Shown here piece after piece: positions 39,523 to 49,398 of a stretch of 64,000 nucleotides of DNA. The position numbers and the translations under genes are program-made. The stretch lies in contig NZ_AP019779.1 in the NCBI RefSeq assembly GCF_019669925.1, forward strand, positions 496,001 to 560,000, in the 5' to 3' direction. The DNA comes from Methanobrevibacter arboriphilus (GTDB taxonomy: Archaea > Methanobacteriota > Methanobacteria > Methanobacteriales > Methanobacteriaceae). Position 1 is the stretch's first letter, and each line of letters opens with the position of its first letter. A model generated the notes under the pieces. The model made no database searches. It was not told the DNA's origin and worked only from the letters and a program-made list of their open reading frames with translations.

Positions 39523-39987
39523 ATGCCACTTGTATCAAGAATAGAGATTGTAAAAAAATCTAAACAACCAGTAATCTCTATTAAAACCAAAACAAAAATG
39601 GAAAATCTGCCTATAGTAATAGGGGAGACCTATGGAAAAATAGAAGAATATCTGAGAGAAATTGGAGAATATCCTGAAGATATTCCTTTTGTAAGGTATT
39701 TTAATATGGACATGGAGAATTTAAAAGTAGAAATAGGTTTTCCTGTTTACAAAGAGTTACCTGAAAAAGATGATATAGAATTCAGCTATATAGAAGAGAT
39801 GAAAGCTGTGTATGGCCTCTATCAAGGACCTTATCAAGAGATGGGAGAAACATACGATGAAATTATGATTTGGATTGAAGATAATGGGATGAAACCTACT
39901 GGAATATTTCTAGAAAGCTATTACAATAGTCCAGAGGATGTTTCAGAAGATAAGTTATTAACTAGAATTTTAATGCCCTTAGATTAA
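39523..39987 (+). CDS. GyrI-like / AraC effector-binding domain protein
   Basis: A stand-alone 154-residue GyrI-like domain. Typical features are the N-terminal VKKSKQPVISIKTKT strand, YGKIEEYL helix, FVRYFNMDM, VEIGFPVY and the conserved Glu in LESYYNSPE. Such domains bind small hydrophobic ligands; no DNA-binding domain is attached here. GGAG precedes the ATG. Ligand unknown. Confidence 0.85.
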   Translation: MPLVSRIEIVKKSKQPVISIKTKTKMENLPIVIGETYGKIEEYLREIGEYPEDIPFVRYFNMDMENLKVEIGFPVYKELPEKDDIEFSYIEEMKAVYGLYQGPYQEMGETYDEIMIWIEDNGMKPTGIFLESYYNSPEDVSEDKLLTRILMPLD

Positions 39988-40304
39988 TAGTTAAATCCTT
40001 TTGTTTCTATATTTATCTTTTAATACTCATTTTCATATTTACTTTTTCAATATTTATTTTTTATGCTTATCTTTTTCATATTTATCTTTTTTAAAAGAAT
40101 TTACAACTATTATCTTTAATGCTTTTTTAAATTATATCAACAATAAATCAACAATAAAAATTTTAAATATTAAAATTCAAAATAACAATGATAATAAAAA
40201 ATGAAAATATTTCAAAATAATAAAAATATTTCAAAATAATTATGATAATAAATAAAATTTTAAAATAATGATAAAAAGATTAATAAAATAAATAAGGTGT
40301 CAAT
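39988..40304. other. intergenic spacer
   Basis: T-rich then A-rich spacer of about 317 bases. A frame at 40001-40204 is Phe/Leu/Ile-rich with no ribosome site and is not accepted as a gene. Confidence 0.4.
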
Positions 40305-40832
40305 TTGGAAAAAGAAGATATAAAAAAGATTTTGACATTTACAATAAAAGAAAAAGAAATAATAAGAGAATTAAATCTTCCAGAAGAAATTTTTTTGCCA
40401 CTTTTCTTTTCAGTCCGTTTTGGAGGGGACTGGAGTGTTAATAAAAACTCTAAAAAGTTAATGTCTATAAAAGAAAAAGTAACAGAGTATGATAAAAAAA
40501 CTAAAATAGGATATACATTAGAGAAAATATACTTATTTGTTAATCCCGAAATTTTATCAAAAGAAGGTAAAATATACAGAATGGAAAAATGTGGAAATAA
40601 AAATGAAAGAGAGCTAGTTGAAAGACCATATATAACAAAAGTAAATGGAGAATATATTTTAGAAGCCATTTTAAATCCAAAAGATATGGAAATCTCTGTA
40701 AAACATTTGGAAGGGCCTTTAAACTTTTATGGACCTGCTGCATATGGATCTTCTCATGAAATGGAACACCTTGAGAATAATAAAACACAAGGAATTCCTT
40801 TTTGGGACTTTAAATACATTTTAAAACATTGA
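40305..40832 (+). CDS. divergent peptide-deformylase-like protein
   Basis: A 175-residue protein whose second half lines up with peptide deformylase: NPEIL at 80-84, a Cys in MEKCGN (C96) in place of the EGCLS motif, VERPY at 105-109, and HEMEHL (H151, E152, H155) matching the HExxH zinc site HEMDHL. The third deformylase motif, GxGLAAPQ, is missing, and the N-terminal half is unlike the family. Zinc binding by C96, H151 and H155 is therefore plausible but classic deformylase activity is doubtful; archaea do not use formyl-Met. Start TTG with GGTG-TCAAT-TTG. No operon partner. Confidence 0.72.
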   Translation: MEKEDIKKILTFTIKEKEIIRELNLPEEIFLPLFFSVRFGGDWSVNKNSKKLMSIKEKVTEYDKKTKIGYTLEKIYLFVNPEILSKEGKIYRMEKCGNKNERELVERPYITKVNGEYILEAILNPKDMEISVKHLEGPLNFYGPAAYGSSHEMEHLENNKTQGIPFWDFKYILKH

Positions 40833-41052
40833 AACTCATGAAAACTTGTAAAAACTTCTAAAAACCTGTAAAAACCTGTGAAAAATCATTACATCTAATA
40901 ATAACTTATAAAAAACTATAATAAACTTATAAAAACTTATAAAAAACTTAAATATAATTATTTAAAAAATATAAAAAATATTTAATATTTGTAATTAATT
41001 AAGAATAGTTTTATTATTAACTAATTACAAATAATTAAAATGATGATTAAAA

Positions 41053-41304
41053 ATGTTGAAGGAAGTTAAATTAAAACTAAGAAAAAATGAGGAAATAATC
41101 TATGCAAGATTAGTAGAAGTTTCTAACCCTGATATTTCACCTACTACTGGTTTACTATATGATGTTAAGGTAGATTTAGAAAAAAGGAATGAAATATATA
41201 GACATGGATTAAAATTCGATATTACTGATGGTAAAAAAACATTGAAGGAATGTAGAGTGTTTAATATTGATGGAAAATATGTTAAGTTTATATCAACAGA
41301 ATAG
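41053..41304 (+). CDS. small hypothetical protein, 83 residues
   Basis: A charged, beta-rich small protein (MLKEVKLKLRKNEEI, VSNPDISPTTGLLYDVKVD, CRVFNIDGKYVKF). No signal, membrane segment or known motif. GATG precedes the ATG with seven-base spacing. Codon use resembles the neighbours and the amphipathic strand pattern supports a real gene. Function unknown. Confidence 0.65.
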   Translation: MLKEVKLKLRKNEEIIYARLVEVSNPDISPTTGLLYDVKVDLEKRNEIYRHGLKFDITDGKKTLKECRVFNIDGKYVKFISTE

Positions 41305-41533
41305 TATGACATAATTTAATACTTTTTGATAAATAGCTACTTTATTTTTATTATTAAATCTTAAATAGATTATATATTAATGTTTTTACACTGAATATAC
41401 ATATTATTGAATATACATCAAAGATATTTATTATTGAATATACTTTGAATCTCATTATCTTAATATTAAAATCTGATTATCTAATACTAGAGATTATCTA
41501 ATATTAGATATTATTATAAAAATAACCACAACA

Positions 41534-41704
41534 TTTATATAATAAAAATAATAATATAACAATTGTTATAATATATAACATGTCATAGATAGAAAATTGC
41601 CATCAATTGACAAAATCTTTTATTCCATAGAATGGTTTTAAATAAGCCTATCAACTCATAATTTAGTCAACCTCAAAGTATTGTTAATTGAGGTTATTTT
41701 CTTC
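41534..41704 (+). ncRNA. candidate small RNA 1 with TATA box and terminator
   Basis: A perfect TATA box, TTTATATA, at 41534-41541 predicts transcription from about 41563. No ORF follows; instead there are CCAT-AGA-ATGG and then an 8-bp hairpin AACCTCAA...TTGAGGTT (41669-41676 with 41688-41695) followed by ATTTTCTT. The transcript would be about 135-140 nt. The evidence is promoter plus terminator only, so confidence is modest. Confidence 0.4.
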
Positions 41705-41778
41705 CAAATAATTTTATATAAAATCTAAAATATTTTACATGAAAATCAAAGATATATAAAAATCAAACAGAAAAAAAA

Positions 41779-41805
41779 GTTTAGGTATGCCTAAACATTT
41801 ATATA
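41779..41805 (+). promoter_or_regulatory. DtxR-like operator overlapping a TATA box
   Basis: GTTTAGG-TATG-CCTAAAC (41779-41796) is a 7-bp inverted repeat that resembles operators of DtxR/IdeR/MntR-family metal-dependent repressors (TTAGGnnnnCCTAA-like). Its right arm ends one base before TTTATATA (41798-41805), covering the position of the BRE. A bound repressor would block TBP/TFB. The predicted start site is about 41828-41831. Confidence 0.6.
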
Positions 41806-41827
41806 CTAGAAAAAACAATATTAAGTT

Positions 41828-41970
41828 TACAGGACAAAAATATATGAACAAAACATTTATGTCCTAAAAGCCCTTAATTAAAAAATTAAAACCTCCACGA
41901 AATAGCAGCTTTATCCTCGTATTATAAAACATGACTAAAATGGAATTGAATTTAATTAAGGGCTTTTTCT
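41828..41970 (+). ncRNA. candidate metal-regulated structured small RNA
   Basis: Starts at the predicted transcription point below the TATA box at 41798-41805. A 5' hairpin AGGACA...TGTCCT (41831-41836 with 41860-41865) is followed directly by a perfect 17-bp long-range stem: AAAAGCCCTTAATTAAA (41866-41882) with TTTAATTAAGGGCTTTT (41951-41967), ending in a U-run. The 68-base loop contains ACCTCCACGA, complementary to GGAGGT ribosome sites, and an ACGA...TCGT mini-stem. No ORF or tRNA, SRP, RNase P or 5S features. It lies alone between two protein genes. Existence is well supported by layout; function is inferred. Confidence 0.6.
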
Positions 41971-42014
41971 TCTGCCATATAAAAAAAAATTATAGAATTA
42001 AAATAAAAGTATAA

Positions 42015-43001
42015 TTAAGAATAATTTTTATTTAATTCACTCTTAACTTCATCATATCTCTCAAGAAGTAAATCAAAAAGATCATTAATTAATTCATTAC
42101 TGTTTTTATCTAAATAATTAAGACCAATTTCAGTAATTCCTTTTTTTGTAGAAGTTTTATCAATTATATCAGAAGTACACAAATTATCAGTATCAATCTG
42201 AATAAAAGTACTTAAAAAAGTTTTAACTACTATATACTTAGCTTCATCAACATTAATCTTGTTTTTAGATTTTAAATTAGCTATACTAACTAAATTATCG
42301 ATGATAAGTGAAATAAAAGCTGGAGCACAGCTTGTTAAAATAGTAGCTATTTCAACAGCCCTATCATTATTTTCATCATTACTTAGTTCAAAATCATCAA
42401 TTATTTGTATGTAACTAAATTCATTGAATATTTCTTCGATTAAACACTTATCAGTGTTTGAAGTGTTATTACTATGTAAAATTAGAGAAATCCCCAATTT
42501 ATTGTTACATGCATTTTTAAAACAATTAAAAGTATCATTACTACCAATATCACTATTATTATCAATATTATGAATATTATCTACATCTTCATTATTATTA
42601 ATATTAATAGATTCATTATGATAATTATTAAAAGTAGAAACAATAGAAGGAATAACTTGGCTAACAGAACCCTTATAGAAACTATTTATATTTTCAAAAC
42701 TTAATCCTGCACATACATGAACAATATGAGAATCATCAGTGAGAAAAGGAGAAATCTGAAATATCAGATCTTTAAATTCAGGAGTTTCAACAAAAATAAA
42801 GATTTTATCACAATTTTTAGCTAAATATGTATTATCATCAGTGATAGTAATATCGGGATAATCTTTTTTAAGTTTATTGAGCTTTGATAAAGTTCTATTT
42901 GAAATAATCATTTCATTAGGATAGAATATCTTCAAATTAAGAATATTTTCAACTATCATTTTCCCCATATTTCCATATCCAATAAAGCCATACTTTTTCA
43001 T
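42015..43001 (-). CDS. pyrroline-5-carboxylate reductase family protein
   Basis: NAD(P)-dependent reductase of the ProC fold. Rossmann motif GFIGYGNMGKMI at residues 5-16; the C-terminal dimerisation domain has CAPAFISLIIDNL and later KGITEIGLNYL, close to ProC motifs (SGPAF, PGGTT). Between them, about residues 130-165, is an Asn/Asp-rich low-complexity insert (INNNEDVDNIHNIDNN). A full-length ProC is about 270 residues, so the insert explains the 328. Activity on pyrroline-5-carboxylate is likely but unproven. The hydrolase gene ends 70 bases upstream on the same strand. Confidence 0.8.
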   Translation of the reverse strand: MKKYGFIGYGNMGKMIVENILNLKIFYPNEMIISNRTLSKLNKLKKDYPDITITDDNTYLAKNCDKIFIFVETPEFKDLIFQISPFLTDDSHIVHVCAGLSFENINSFYKGSVSQVIPSIVSTFNNYHNESININNNEDVDNIHNIDNNSDIGSNDTFNCFKNACNNKLGISLILHSNNTSNTDKCLIEEIFNEFSYIQIIDDFELSNDENNDRAVEIATILTSCAPAFISLIIDNLVSIANLKSKNKINVDEAKYIVVKTFLSTFIQIDTDNLCTSDIIDKTSTKKGITEIGLNYLDKNSNELINDLFDLLLERYDEVKSELNKNYS

Positions 43002-43071
43002 AAAACCTACACCTTAAAAGATCTATCCTAAAATTATATATCTCTAATTAGATATCCTCAAATATATACCT

Positions 43072-44058
43072 TCAATTATATATCTCCAAATATATATCTT
43101 CAATTAAGTAATCCTTATTATTTAAATTATATGATTTATTACAAATAAAATCTTTAACAACTTCATTAAACCATTCATAATCAATAATATTCCAAAGATG
43201 AAGAGATCTATAAACTCCAAAAACATGAGCTTTATTAAAAATATCCTTTATTAAGCTTGCAGATTTTTTAACTTTAGGATACTCTTTTGTTCCAAACAAA
43301 ACTAAAAGATTTTCACCATTATTATCTCTTTTATTGTTAGTATTATTATTTTTAGAATTTTTTTTATTACTTTTATTATTTTTATACTTGTTATTTTCGT
43401 TATTTTTATACTTACTTTTTCTATTGTTTTTATTTTTAGTTTTACTATTTTCGATTTTAGGTATTTTAAATTTTAATGACTCTTTAGTAATTGAATTAAA
43501 ACTCTCAATTGAAATTTTTTCATTTGATTCTTTTATAAATTCATAATACTTTTTTTCTAAGCCGTATTCAGCTAATAGTGCTTTAATAAGAAATTTATTA
43601 GGTTTTTTATCTAAAATATCCATTTTAAATATATTCATCATAGAAACTACATTATTGAAATCATCTTTTTTAGGATCTTCATATAAGTTAACTCCAGATA
43701 CAATAACATTATCAACTAAAGCAGGATATTTAGATAATAAATATAATGCAATCTGACCACCTAAAGAAACCCCTACTAAATTTACTTTCTTTATTTTATT
43801 ATTATTTCTAGAATCATAGGCTTTTTCTTGAATCAATTCTTTTATAATTTTTGAAGAGGTTTCTATTGAAAATTCATTCGCGAAATAGCTATTTCCATGG
43901 TTTGGAAGATCCAAATATATACAGTGAAAATCTTTAAAATAATCTCTTTGATTTATCCAAACCCAATTACTTAATAAATTAGAGTGTATAAAAACAATTA
44001 TCTCGTTATTTGAAATTCCTTCTTCTTCAAAATAAAGAATATTTTTCGAATCATTCAT
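43072..44058 (-). CDS. alpha/beta hydrolase with Lys/Asn-rich insert
   Basis: Alpha/beta-hydrolase fold: HSNLLSNWVW oxyanion region, LDLPNHGNS, nucleophile elbow GVSLGG, and a late acidic loop and His (YRSLHLWNII). The cap region is followed by a ~45-residue Lys/Asn/Ser-only stretch (about 208-250; KNNRKSKYKNNENNK-like) before the penultimate strand NLLVLFGTKEY. The core is complete so the enzyme may be active; substrate unknown. Start firm: GGTG-TTTTA-ATG. Likely co-transcribed with the ProC-like gene. Confidence 0.88.
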   Translation of the reverse strand: MNDSKNILYFEEEGISNNEIIVFIHSNLLSNWVWINQRDYFKDFHCIYLDLPNHGNSYFANEFSIETSSKIIKELIQEKAYDSRNNNKIKKVNLVGVSLGGQIALYLLSKYPALVDNVIVSGVNLYEDPKKDDFNNVVSMMNIFKMDILDKKPNKFLIKALLAEYGLEKKYYEFIKESNEKISIESFNSITKESLKFKIPKIENSKTKNKNNRKSKYKNNENNKYKNNKSNKKNSKNNNTNNKRDNNGENLLVLFGTKEYPKVKKSASLIKDIFNKAHVFGVYRSLHLWNIIDYEWFNEVVKDFICNKSYNLNNKDYLIEDIYLEIYN

Positions 44059-44616
44059 TAAAACACCTATATATTCTAATAATTTGTATATTCTAATATA
44101 TAAAATATAATAAAAATAAATAATAAGAATAATAATAAGAATATAAAAAGAATAATAAAAATAATAAGAATAATAAGAATAATAGAATAAATACTAGTAA
44201 AATAGATAGTAATAAGATAAAAATTAATAAAATAAGTATTATTTATAAATAAAGCATCAAAAGTTATTTAACAAAACATTTTAGAAATTCTTATTAAAGT
44301 TATTATAAATACCATTAAGCTTAATTATAAAAGCTTATTAAAATATTAAAACTTACTAAATTATGAAAACTTATTAAAATTAGTATAAAAAATTATTAAA
44401 ATCATTACGAGATTAAAATTATTATGAAAATACATTATAAAATTATAGACATTGCTATAACAATTAAAATCTGTGTCCTAAAAATAGTTCTATTCTTATA
44501 ATCACTTATTTAAATAATTGGATTAAAATTAAAAATCAATAAAATGTTAAAACAACATATCAATTAAATAAATCCAATTAAAGAAAACTAATTAAAATCT
44601 AATTTCAAATATTTTT
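44059..44616. other. intergenic spacer, A-rich
   Basis: A-rich low-complexity DNA (AATAATAAGAATAAT repeats near 44105-44200; AAATTATTAAAA repeats later). No gene or structure seen. Confidence 0.4.
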
Positions 44617-44931
44617 CTATTTTGACTCAACAGGCACAGGTGCATTTTCAACTTTTAATTCTTTTTTAGAGCGTTTAACAAGTTCTGATAAAGCATTAGA
44701 AACATTAGTAGGGACAGAATCATTATCTTCTTTCAAGATAATTTCAGAAATCGTATTTGAAAGCACAAAGATTGCATGCTTATGTTCTGCCTTAGTCCTA
44801 TGAATATGATGAGGGCTTATATTAAGAGCAATATACTCACTACATGAATTAGGTATCTCACTTTCTGTTTCTAAAAATTTTAAAACATATACTAAAAATT
44901 GATGCATCTGAATCATTTCATCTTTATACAT
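44617..44931 (-). CDS. UPF0058 family protein
   Basis: A 104-residue euryarchaeal protein of unknown function (UPF0058). Family hallmarks: MYKDEMIQMHQFLVYVLKFLE at the start and LNISPHHIHRTKAEHKHAIFVLS in the middle. The C-terminal tail (ELKVENAPVPVES) is variable. GAGGT precedes the ATG. It stands alone. Confidence 0.94.
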   Translation of the reverse strand: MYKDEMIQMHQFLVYVLKFLETESEIPNSCSEYIALNISPHHIHRTKAEHKHAIFVLSNTISEIILKEDNDSVPTNVSNALSELVKRSKKELKVENAPVPVESK

Positions 44932-45726
44932 AAATAACCTCTTATCACTTCATCATTAAATAGCTACTCTCTTACTATTATAAATTAATGAAATCAATTT
45001 CAAGCACTGAGATTTGATAATAATAGCGTATATTATATAAATAATACTCTATACCCAAAATATTAATCAGGTATAATCATATTAATTTAATGTATAATCA
45101 TTAAGTACTATTTTATATTTATATAAATAACAGTTAATATCTATATAATAATAACATTGTACAAAAGTATTATATAAATTTATAGATTATCTTAAAAGTT
45201 TTAAATAAATGCAAAATATAGTAGTCAAAATCATGCATTATTTGAAATATATCAATATTACTTATTAATATTTAGTTAATAATAGTACTATACAATATTT
45301 ATGTTATATACAATACAAGATTATATAATCTTAAATATTCTCAAAAAAAACTATATGTGTTCCTATCTCAATACAATATTTGTACTATAATAATCATTAT
45401 TATAATTTAATAATATTTAAAATTGTTGCTAAATAATTTTATATAATATTCATTATAATTTTATATAATTGATTTATATAATTTATATGATTGATTTATA
45501 TATTTATTAGAATTTATTTTAAATAATTTTATAGCTATTAGAGATATTACCTTTAAATTGCTTATAAATGTTTTTATGAATAATGTACAATAACATAATA
45601 TTTATATCATTTCAAAGAAATATTTTATAAAAGAAATATTTAATACATGATGATTCATTTAAAAAAAATAGAGCTAAATTTATTTAGAGCTAATTAAATT
45701 TATTTTCAGAATTATAGTTGATTCAT
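44932..45726. other. 795-base region upstream of hisD
   Basis: No gene found. AAAGAAATATTT occurs twice (45614-45625 and 45630-45641) about 85 bases before hisD, and the stretch around 45170-45330 has repeated GTACAA/TATACAA motifs. Promoters for UPF0058 (minus) and hisD (plus) must be here. Confidence 0.45.
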
Positions 45727-47022
45727 ATGGAAATTTCATATTACGATAAAGAAAATTTAAGTAAATTAACAGAAAAATCTCAAGAAGATATTGAAGACAT
45801 ATTACCAACTGTCTCTGAAATCTTAAAAAATGTTAAAAATTCAAAAGATTTAAGCTTAATAGAATATACAAAAAAATTTGATAATGTTGAAATAGAATCA
45901 TTGAAAGTTTCTAAAGATGAAATAAAAGAGAGTTATCTAAATTTAAAAGAATCAAATCCAGAGTTGCTTAATTCTCTTGAAGAAGCAAGTGAAAACATAG
46001 CAAAATTTCATAAAAAACAAATTCCACAAGAATGGGAAATTGAATTAAGAAAAGGAATAACTGCAGGACAGATAATCAGACCAATAAATAAAGTTGGTTG
46101 TTATATTCCAGGAGGAAGAGCTGCATATCCTTCAACAATTTTAATGACTGTTATCCCTGCAAAAATAGCTGGAGTGGAGAATATAATATGTTGCAGTCCT
46201 CCACAAGAGAATGGTAAAATAATGGATGCAATTTTAGTTGCAGCAGATATTGCTGGTGCAGATGAAATATACAAGGTAGGTGGAGCTCAAGCTATTGCTG
46301 CTATGGCCTATGGAACAGAATCAATACCACAAGTTGAAAAAATTGTTGGACCTGGAAATATATTTGTTACTGCAGCAAAAAAACTTGTTTATGGAAACGT
46401 TGATATTGAATTTCCAGCAGGACCTTCAGAAGTTTTAATAATAGCAGATAAAACAGCTAATCCCGAATATATAGCTTATGATATACTTTCACAAGCAGAA
46501 CATGATCCAAATGCATCATGCTATCTTGTTACAGATAACTTAAAATTAGCAAAAAAAACTAAAAAAGAGATAGAGTTAAAAACTAAAGAAGCTAAAAGAA
46601 AAGAAGTTATTGAAGAATCTTTAAAGAAATTTGGAAAAATTATAGTGACAAAATCTATTGAAGAAGCTGTTGATATATCTAATGAATATGCTCCAGAACA
46701 TTTGATAATAATGACTAAAAATAATGAAGCAGATGAAAAAATACTGAAAAAGATAAAAAATGCTGGTTCAATATTTTTAGGCAAATATTCTCCAGTAGCT
46801 GCTGGAGATTACGGTTCTGGAACAAATCATGTTCTCCCCACAGATAGAGGCGCTAGAATGTATTCAGGACTTTCAACAGAATCATTCTTAAAGAAGCCTA
46901 CAGTTCAAACAATTACTCAAAAAGGTTTAAAATCTCTTGAAAATGTTGTTGTTCCAATAGCAGAATATGAAGGATTTTATGCTCATGCAGATTCAATTAA
47001 AGTTAGATTAGATAAAAAATAG
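45727..47022 (+). CDS. hisD: histidinol dehydrogenase
   Basis: Last two steps of histidine biosynthesis (histidinol to histidine), zinc- and NAD-dependent. Motifs present: [66 protein letters not shown] and [18 protein letters not shown] with catalytic His/Glu. I start at ATG 45727 (431 residues, usual length); the frame opens three codons earlier at TTG. No other his gene is in the window. Confidence 0.97.
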   Translation: MEISYYDKENLSKLTEKSQEDIEDILPTVSEILKNVKNSKDLSLIEYTKKFDNVEIESLKVSKDEIKESYLNLKESNPELLNSLEEASENIAKFHKKQIPQEWEIELRKGITAGQIIRPINKVGCYIPGGRAAYPSTILMTVIPAKIAGVENIICCSPPQENGKIMDAILVAADIAGADEIYKVGGAQAIAAMAYGTESIPQVEKIVGPGNIFVTAAKKLVYGNVDIEFPAGPSEVLIIADKTANPEYIAYDILSQAEHDPNASCYLVTDNLKLAKKTKKEIELKTKEAKRKEVIEESLKKFGKIIVTKSIEEAVDISNEYAPEHLIIMTKNNEADEKILKKIKNAGSIFLGKYSPVAAGDYGSGTNHVLPTDRGARMYSGLSTESFLKKPTVQTITQKGLKSLENVVVPIAEYEGFYAHADSIKVRLDKK

Positions 47023-47705
47023 AACTAATAATAGAAATAATAAAAATAATAAAAATAGAAATAATAGCAATAATATTAATAGTAATAATAGTAATAATAA
47101 AAATAATAATGGAGATTATAATAATACTAATTATTAGCACTAATACTAATATTAAGGTAATTTTTAATAAAGTAAATAATAGAATTAAAATATTTAAATA
47201 ATAAAATAAACAATAATTAAATAGCTATAATAGAATAAGAATTATTAGAATATTTATTATTAAAATAAAAACTTATAGAATAATTATTAATAAAATAAAT
47301 CATAATAAGACATATAATATTGAAATAACTAATAAAAAACAACTAATTAATAGTAGTTATTTAAAAAAACATTTAAATATTAATTTGATTAATATTATTT
47401 CATTATGGTCTATGCATTTTTAGATTTCATGAAATTTAATATTAATAAAAATTTTAATAGTATTATAGAGATATTAATAGAAATAATGAAAAACAACTAA
47501 TAATATTCATAATATTATTAATATGACTAATAGTACTAATAATTTAATTATTTAATTTAATAATTAATTTAATAATTAATTCAATTTAATAATTATTAAC
47601 TTTAATAATATTAATTTACTATTATCTATCTAGTATCTATAATAATAACTGAATTTAATAGCAAATTAAAGTATAAAAGACTTATAAGATTACAAAGGTG
47701 AAAAA
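47023..47705. other. intergenic region hisD / aspS
   Basis: Low-complexity AATAAT/AATAGTAAT repeats directly after hisD (47023-47120) then AT-rich spacer. Contains the aspS promoter. No gene seen. Confidence 0.4.
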
Positions 47706-49025
47706 TTGACAAGATTATCAGATATATGGAGAAGAAGCCATTATACAAAGGAAATAGATGAAAATATTACTGGTGAAGATGTTACAGTTATGGGATGGGT
47801 ACATGAAATCAGAGACCTTGGAGGCATAATATTTGTACTTATTAGAGATAGGAGTGGAATGATACAATTAACTGCTCCAAGCAAAGAAATAGAAGGAGAA
47901 TTATTAGATAAAATAAGAAAATTAAGAAAAGAATCTGTTATTGGACTTAAAGGAAAAGTTCAAGAAAGTGGAAAAGCACCTAATGGTGTTGAAATCATCC
48001 CTTCTGAAATAAAAATATTTAGTCTAGCTAATCAACCATTACCAATGGACCCTACTGAAAAAGTTAAGGCAGAAATTGATACTCGACTTGATTCTCGATT
48101 CATAGATCTTAGAAAACCAGTAGTAAGTTCTATATTTAAAATAAAAAGTAAAATGTTACATACTGTTAGAAATTTCTTTGAAGAAGGAGGATTTTTAGAA
48201 ATAAACACACCCAAACTTGTAGCTTCAGCTACCGAGGGAGGAACAGAATTATTCCCAATTACATACTTTGAAAAAGAAGCATTTCTGGGTCAAAGTCCCC
48301 AATTGTATAAACAGATGATGATGTCAGCTGGATTTGATAAAGTTTATGAAATAGCTCCAATATTTAGAGCAGAAGAACATGATACTCTTCGTCATTTAAA
48401 TGAAGCTATTTCAATCGATATGGAAGCATCATTTATGGATGATGTTGATGTTATGAAGATATTAAATGATCTTGTTCAAAAAGTTATCATAGATGTTAAA
48501 CAAGATTGTAGAGAAGAATTAAAAACTCTTGAAATGGATTTAGATATACCAGAAGGCCATTTCGAAGTTTTAAAATATGATGATGCAGTTGATATGATAA
48601 ATTCAAGAGATGTGCCTATGGAATGGGGTGAAGATTTATCAAGAGCAGCTGAAAAAGCACTTGGAGAAATGATGGATGGTTACTACTTCTTAACAGAATG
48701 GCCAACTGAGATAAAACCTTTCTATGTAATGCCAAATGAAAAAAATCCTGTAAAAAGCCATGCATTTGATTTAATGTATAAAGATCTTGAAATATCTTCA
48801 GGAGCTATGAGGGTTCATCAGCACGATCTTTTAAGAGAGAAAATAGCTGAAAAAGGTTTAAATCCTGATGCATTTAATGGATATTTGAGAGCGTTTGAAT
48901 ATGGAATGCCTCCTCACTCAGGATGGGGTCTTGGAGCTGATAGATTTAACATGACTCTAACTGGATTAGATAACATTAGAGAAACTGTTCTATTCCCAAG
49001 AGATAGACGTAGATTAACTCCTTAA
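47706..49025 (+). CDS. aspS: aspartyl-tRNA(Asp/Asn) synthetase
   Basis: Class II synthetase: N-terminal OB anticodon domain ([13 protein letters not shown]), motif 2 [14 protein letters not shown] and motif 3 [13 protein letters not shown]. 439 residues, archaeal/eukaryal type. The residue after Trp-Val in the OB loop is His rather than the Trp of discriminating archaeal AspRS, which fits a non-discriminating enzyme that also charges tRNA-Asn for amidation; this is inference from one position. Start TTG is supported by GGTG-AAAAA-TTG. Confidence 0.97.
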   Translation: MTRLSDIWRRSHYTKEIDENITGEDVTVMGWVHEIRDLGGIIFVLIRDRSGMIQLTAPSKEIEGELLDKIRKLRKESVIGLKGKVQESGKAPNGVEIIPSEIKIFSLANQPLPMDPTEKVKAEIDTRLDSRFIDLRKPVVSSIFKIKSKMLHTVRNFFEEGGFLEINTPKLVASATEGGTELFPITYFEKEAFLGQSPQLYKQMMMSAGFDKVYEIAPIFRAEEHDTLRHLNEAISIDMEASFMDDVDVMKILNDLVQKVIIDVKQDCREELKTLEMDLDIPEGHFEVLKYDDAVDMINSRDVPMEWGEDLSRAAEKALGEMMDGYYFLTEWPTEIKPFYVMPNEKNPVKSHAFDLMYKDLEISSGAMRVHQHDLLREKIAEKGLNPDAFNGYLRAFEYGMPPHSGWGLGADRFNMTLTGLDNIRETVLFPRDRRRLTP

Positions 49026-49398
49026 TCTCTGTTTTTCAATCCTTATTCATTAATTATTATATTTTTTAGCTTTTTATTTTTATAATAAGTATTTTAATAA
49101 TTCTTATTTTATTATAGCTATTTAATTATTGTTTATTTTATTGTTTTATTTATATTTGAACTTTGAAAGTTTATTTAAGTAATTAATAGAGAATTAGTTA
49201 GTAAAATAGATAGTAAAATTATTTATTTATTATTCCTCTTTTATATACTTATTTTCATTGTTTTTTCTAAAAATTGTATAAAAAGTTATATTCAACTTTA
49301 AATTAATATAAAATTAGAGATTGAAATAATTAAACAACTAATGGTCATTTTATAATCTTAATAAGATTTATTAAAGAAAATTAGCTTTGAGGTTACAT
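49026..49398. other. spacer between aspS and the yhhQ-tgt pair
   Basis: T-rich sequence with no gene. It marks the edge of a segment whose codon use differs from neighbours. No repeat or integrase remnant seen. Confidence 0.4.

Noticed and set aside
40001-40204. 67-residue plus-strand frame
   Set aside because: Phe/Leu/Tyr-rich, follows a gene end in T-rich sequence, no ribosome site.
41828-41970. tRNA, 5S, SRP or RNase P RNA as identity of the structured element
   Set aside because: No acceptor/T-loop pattern or anticodon arm; too short and lacking the conserved cores of SRP and RNase P RNAs.
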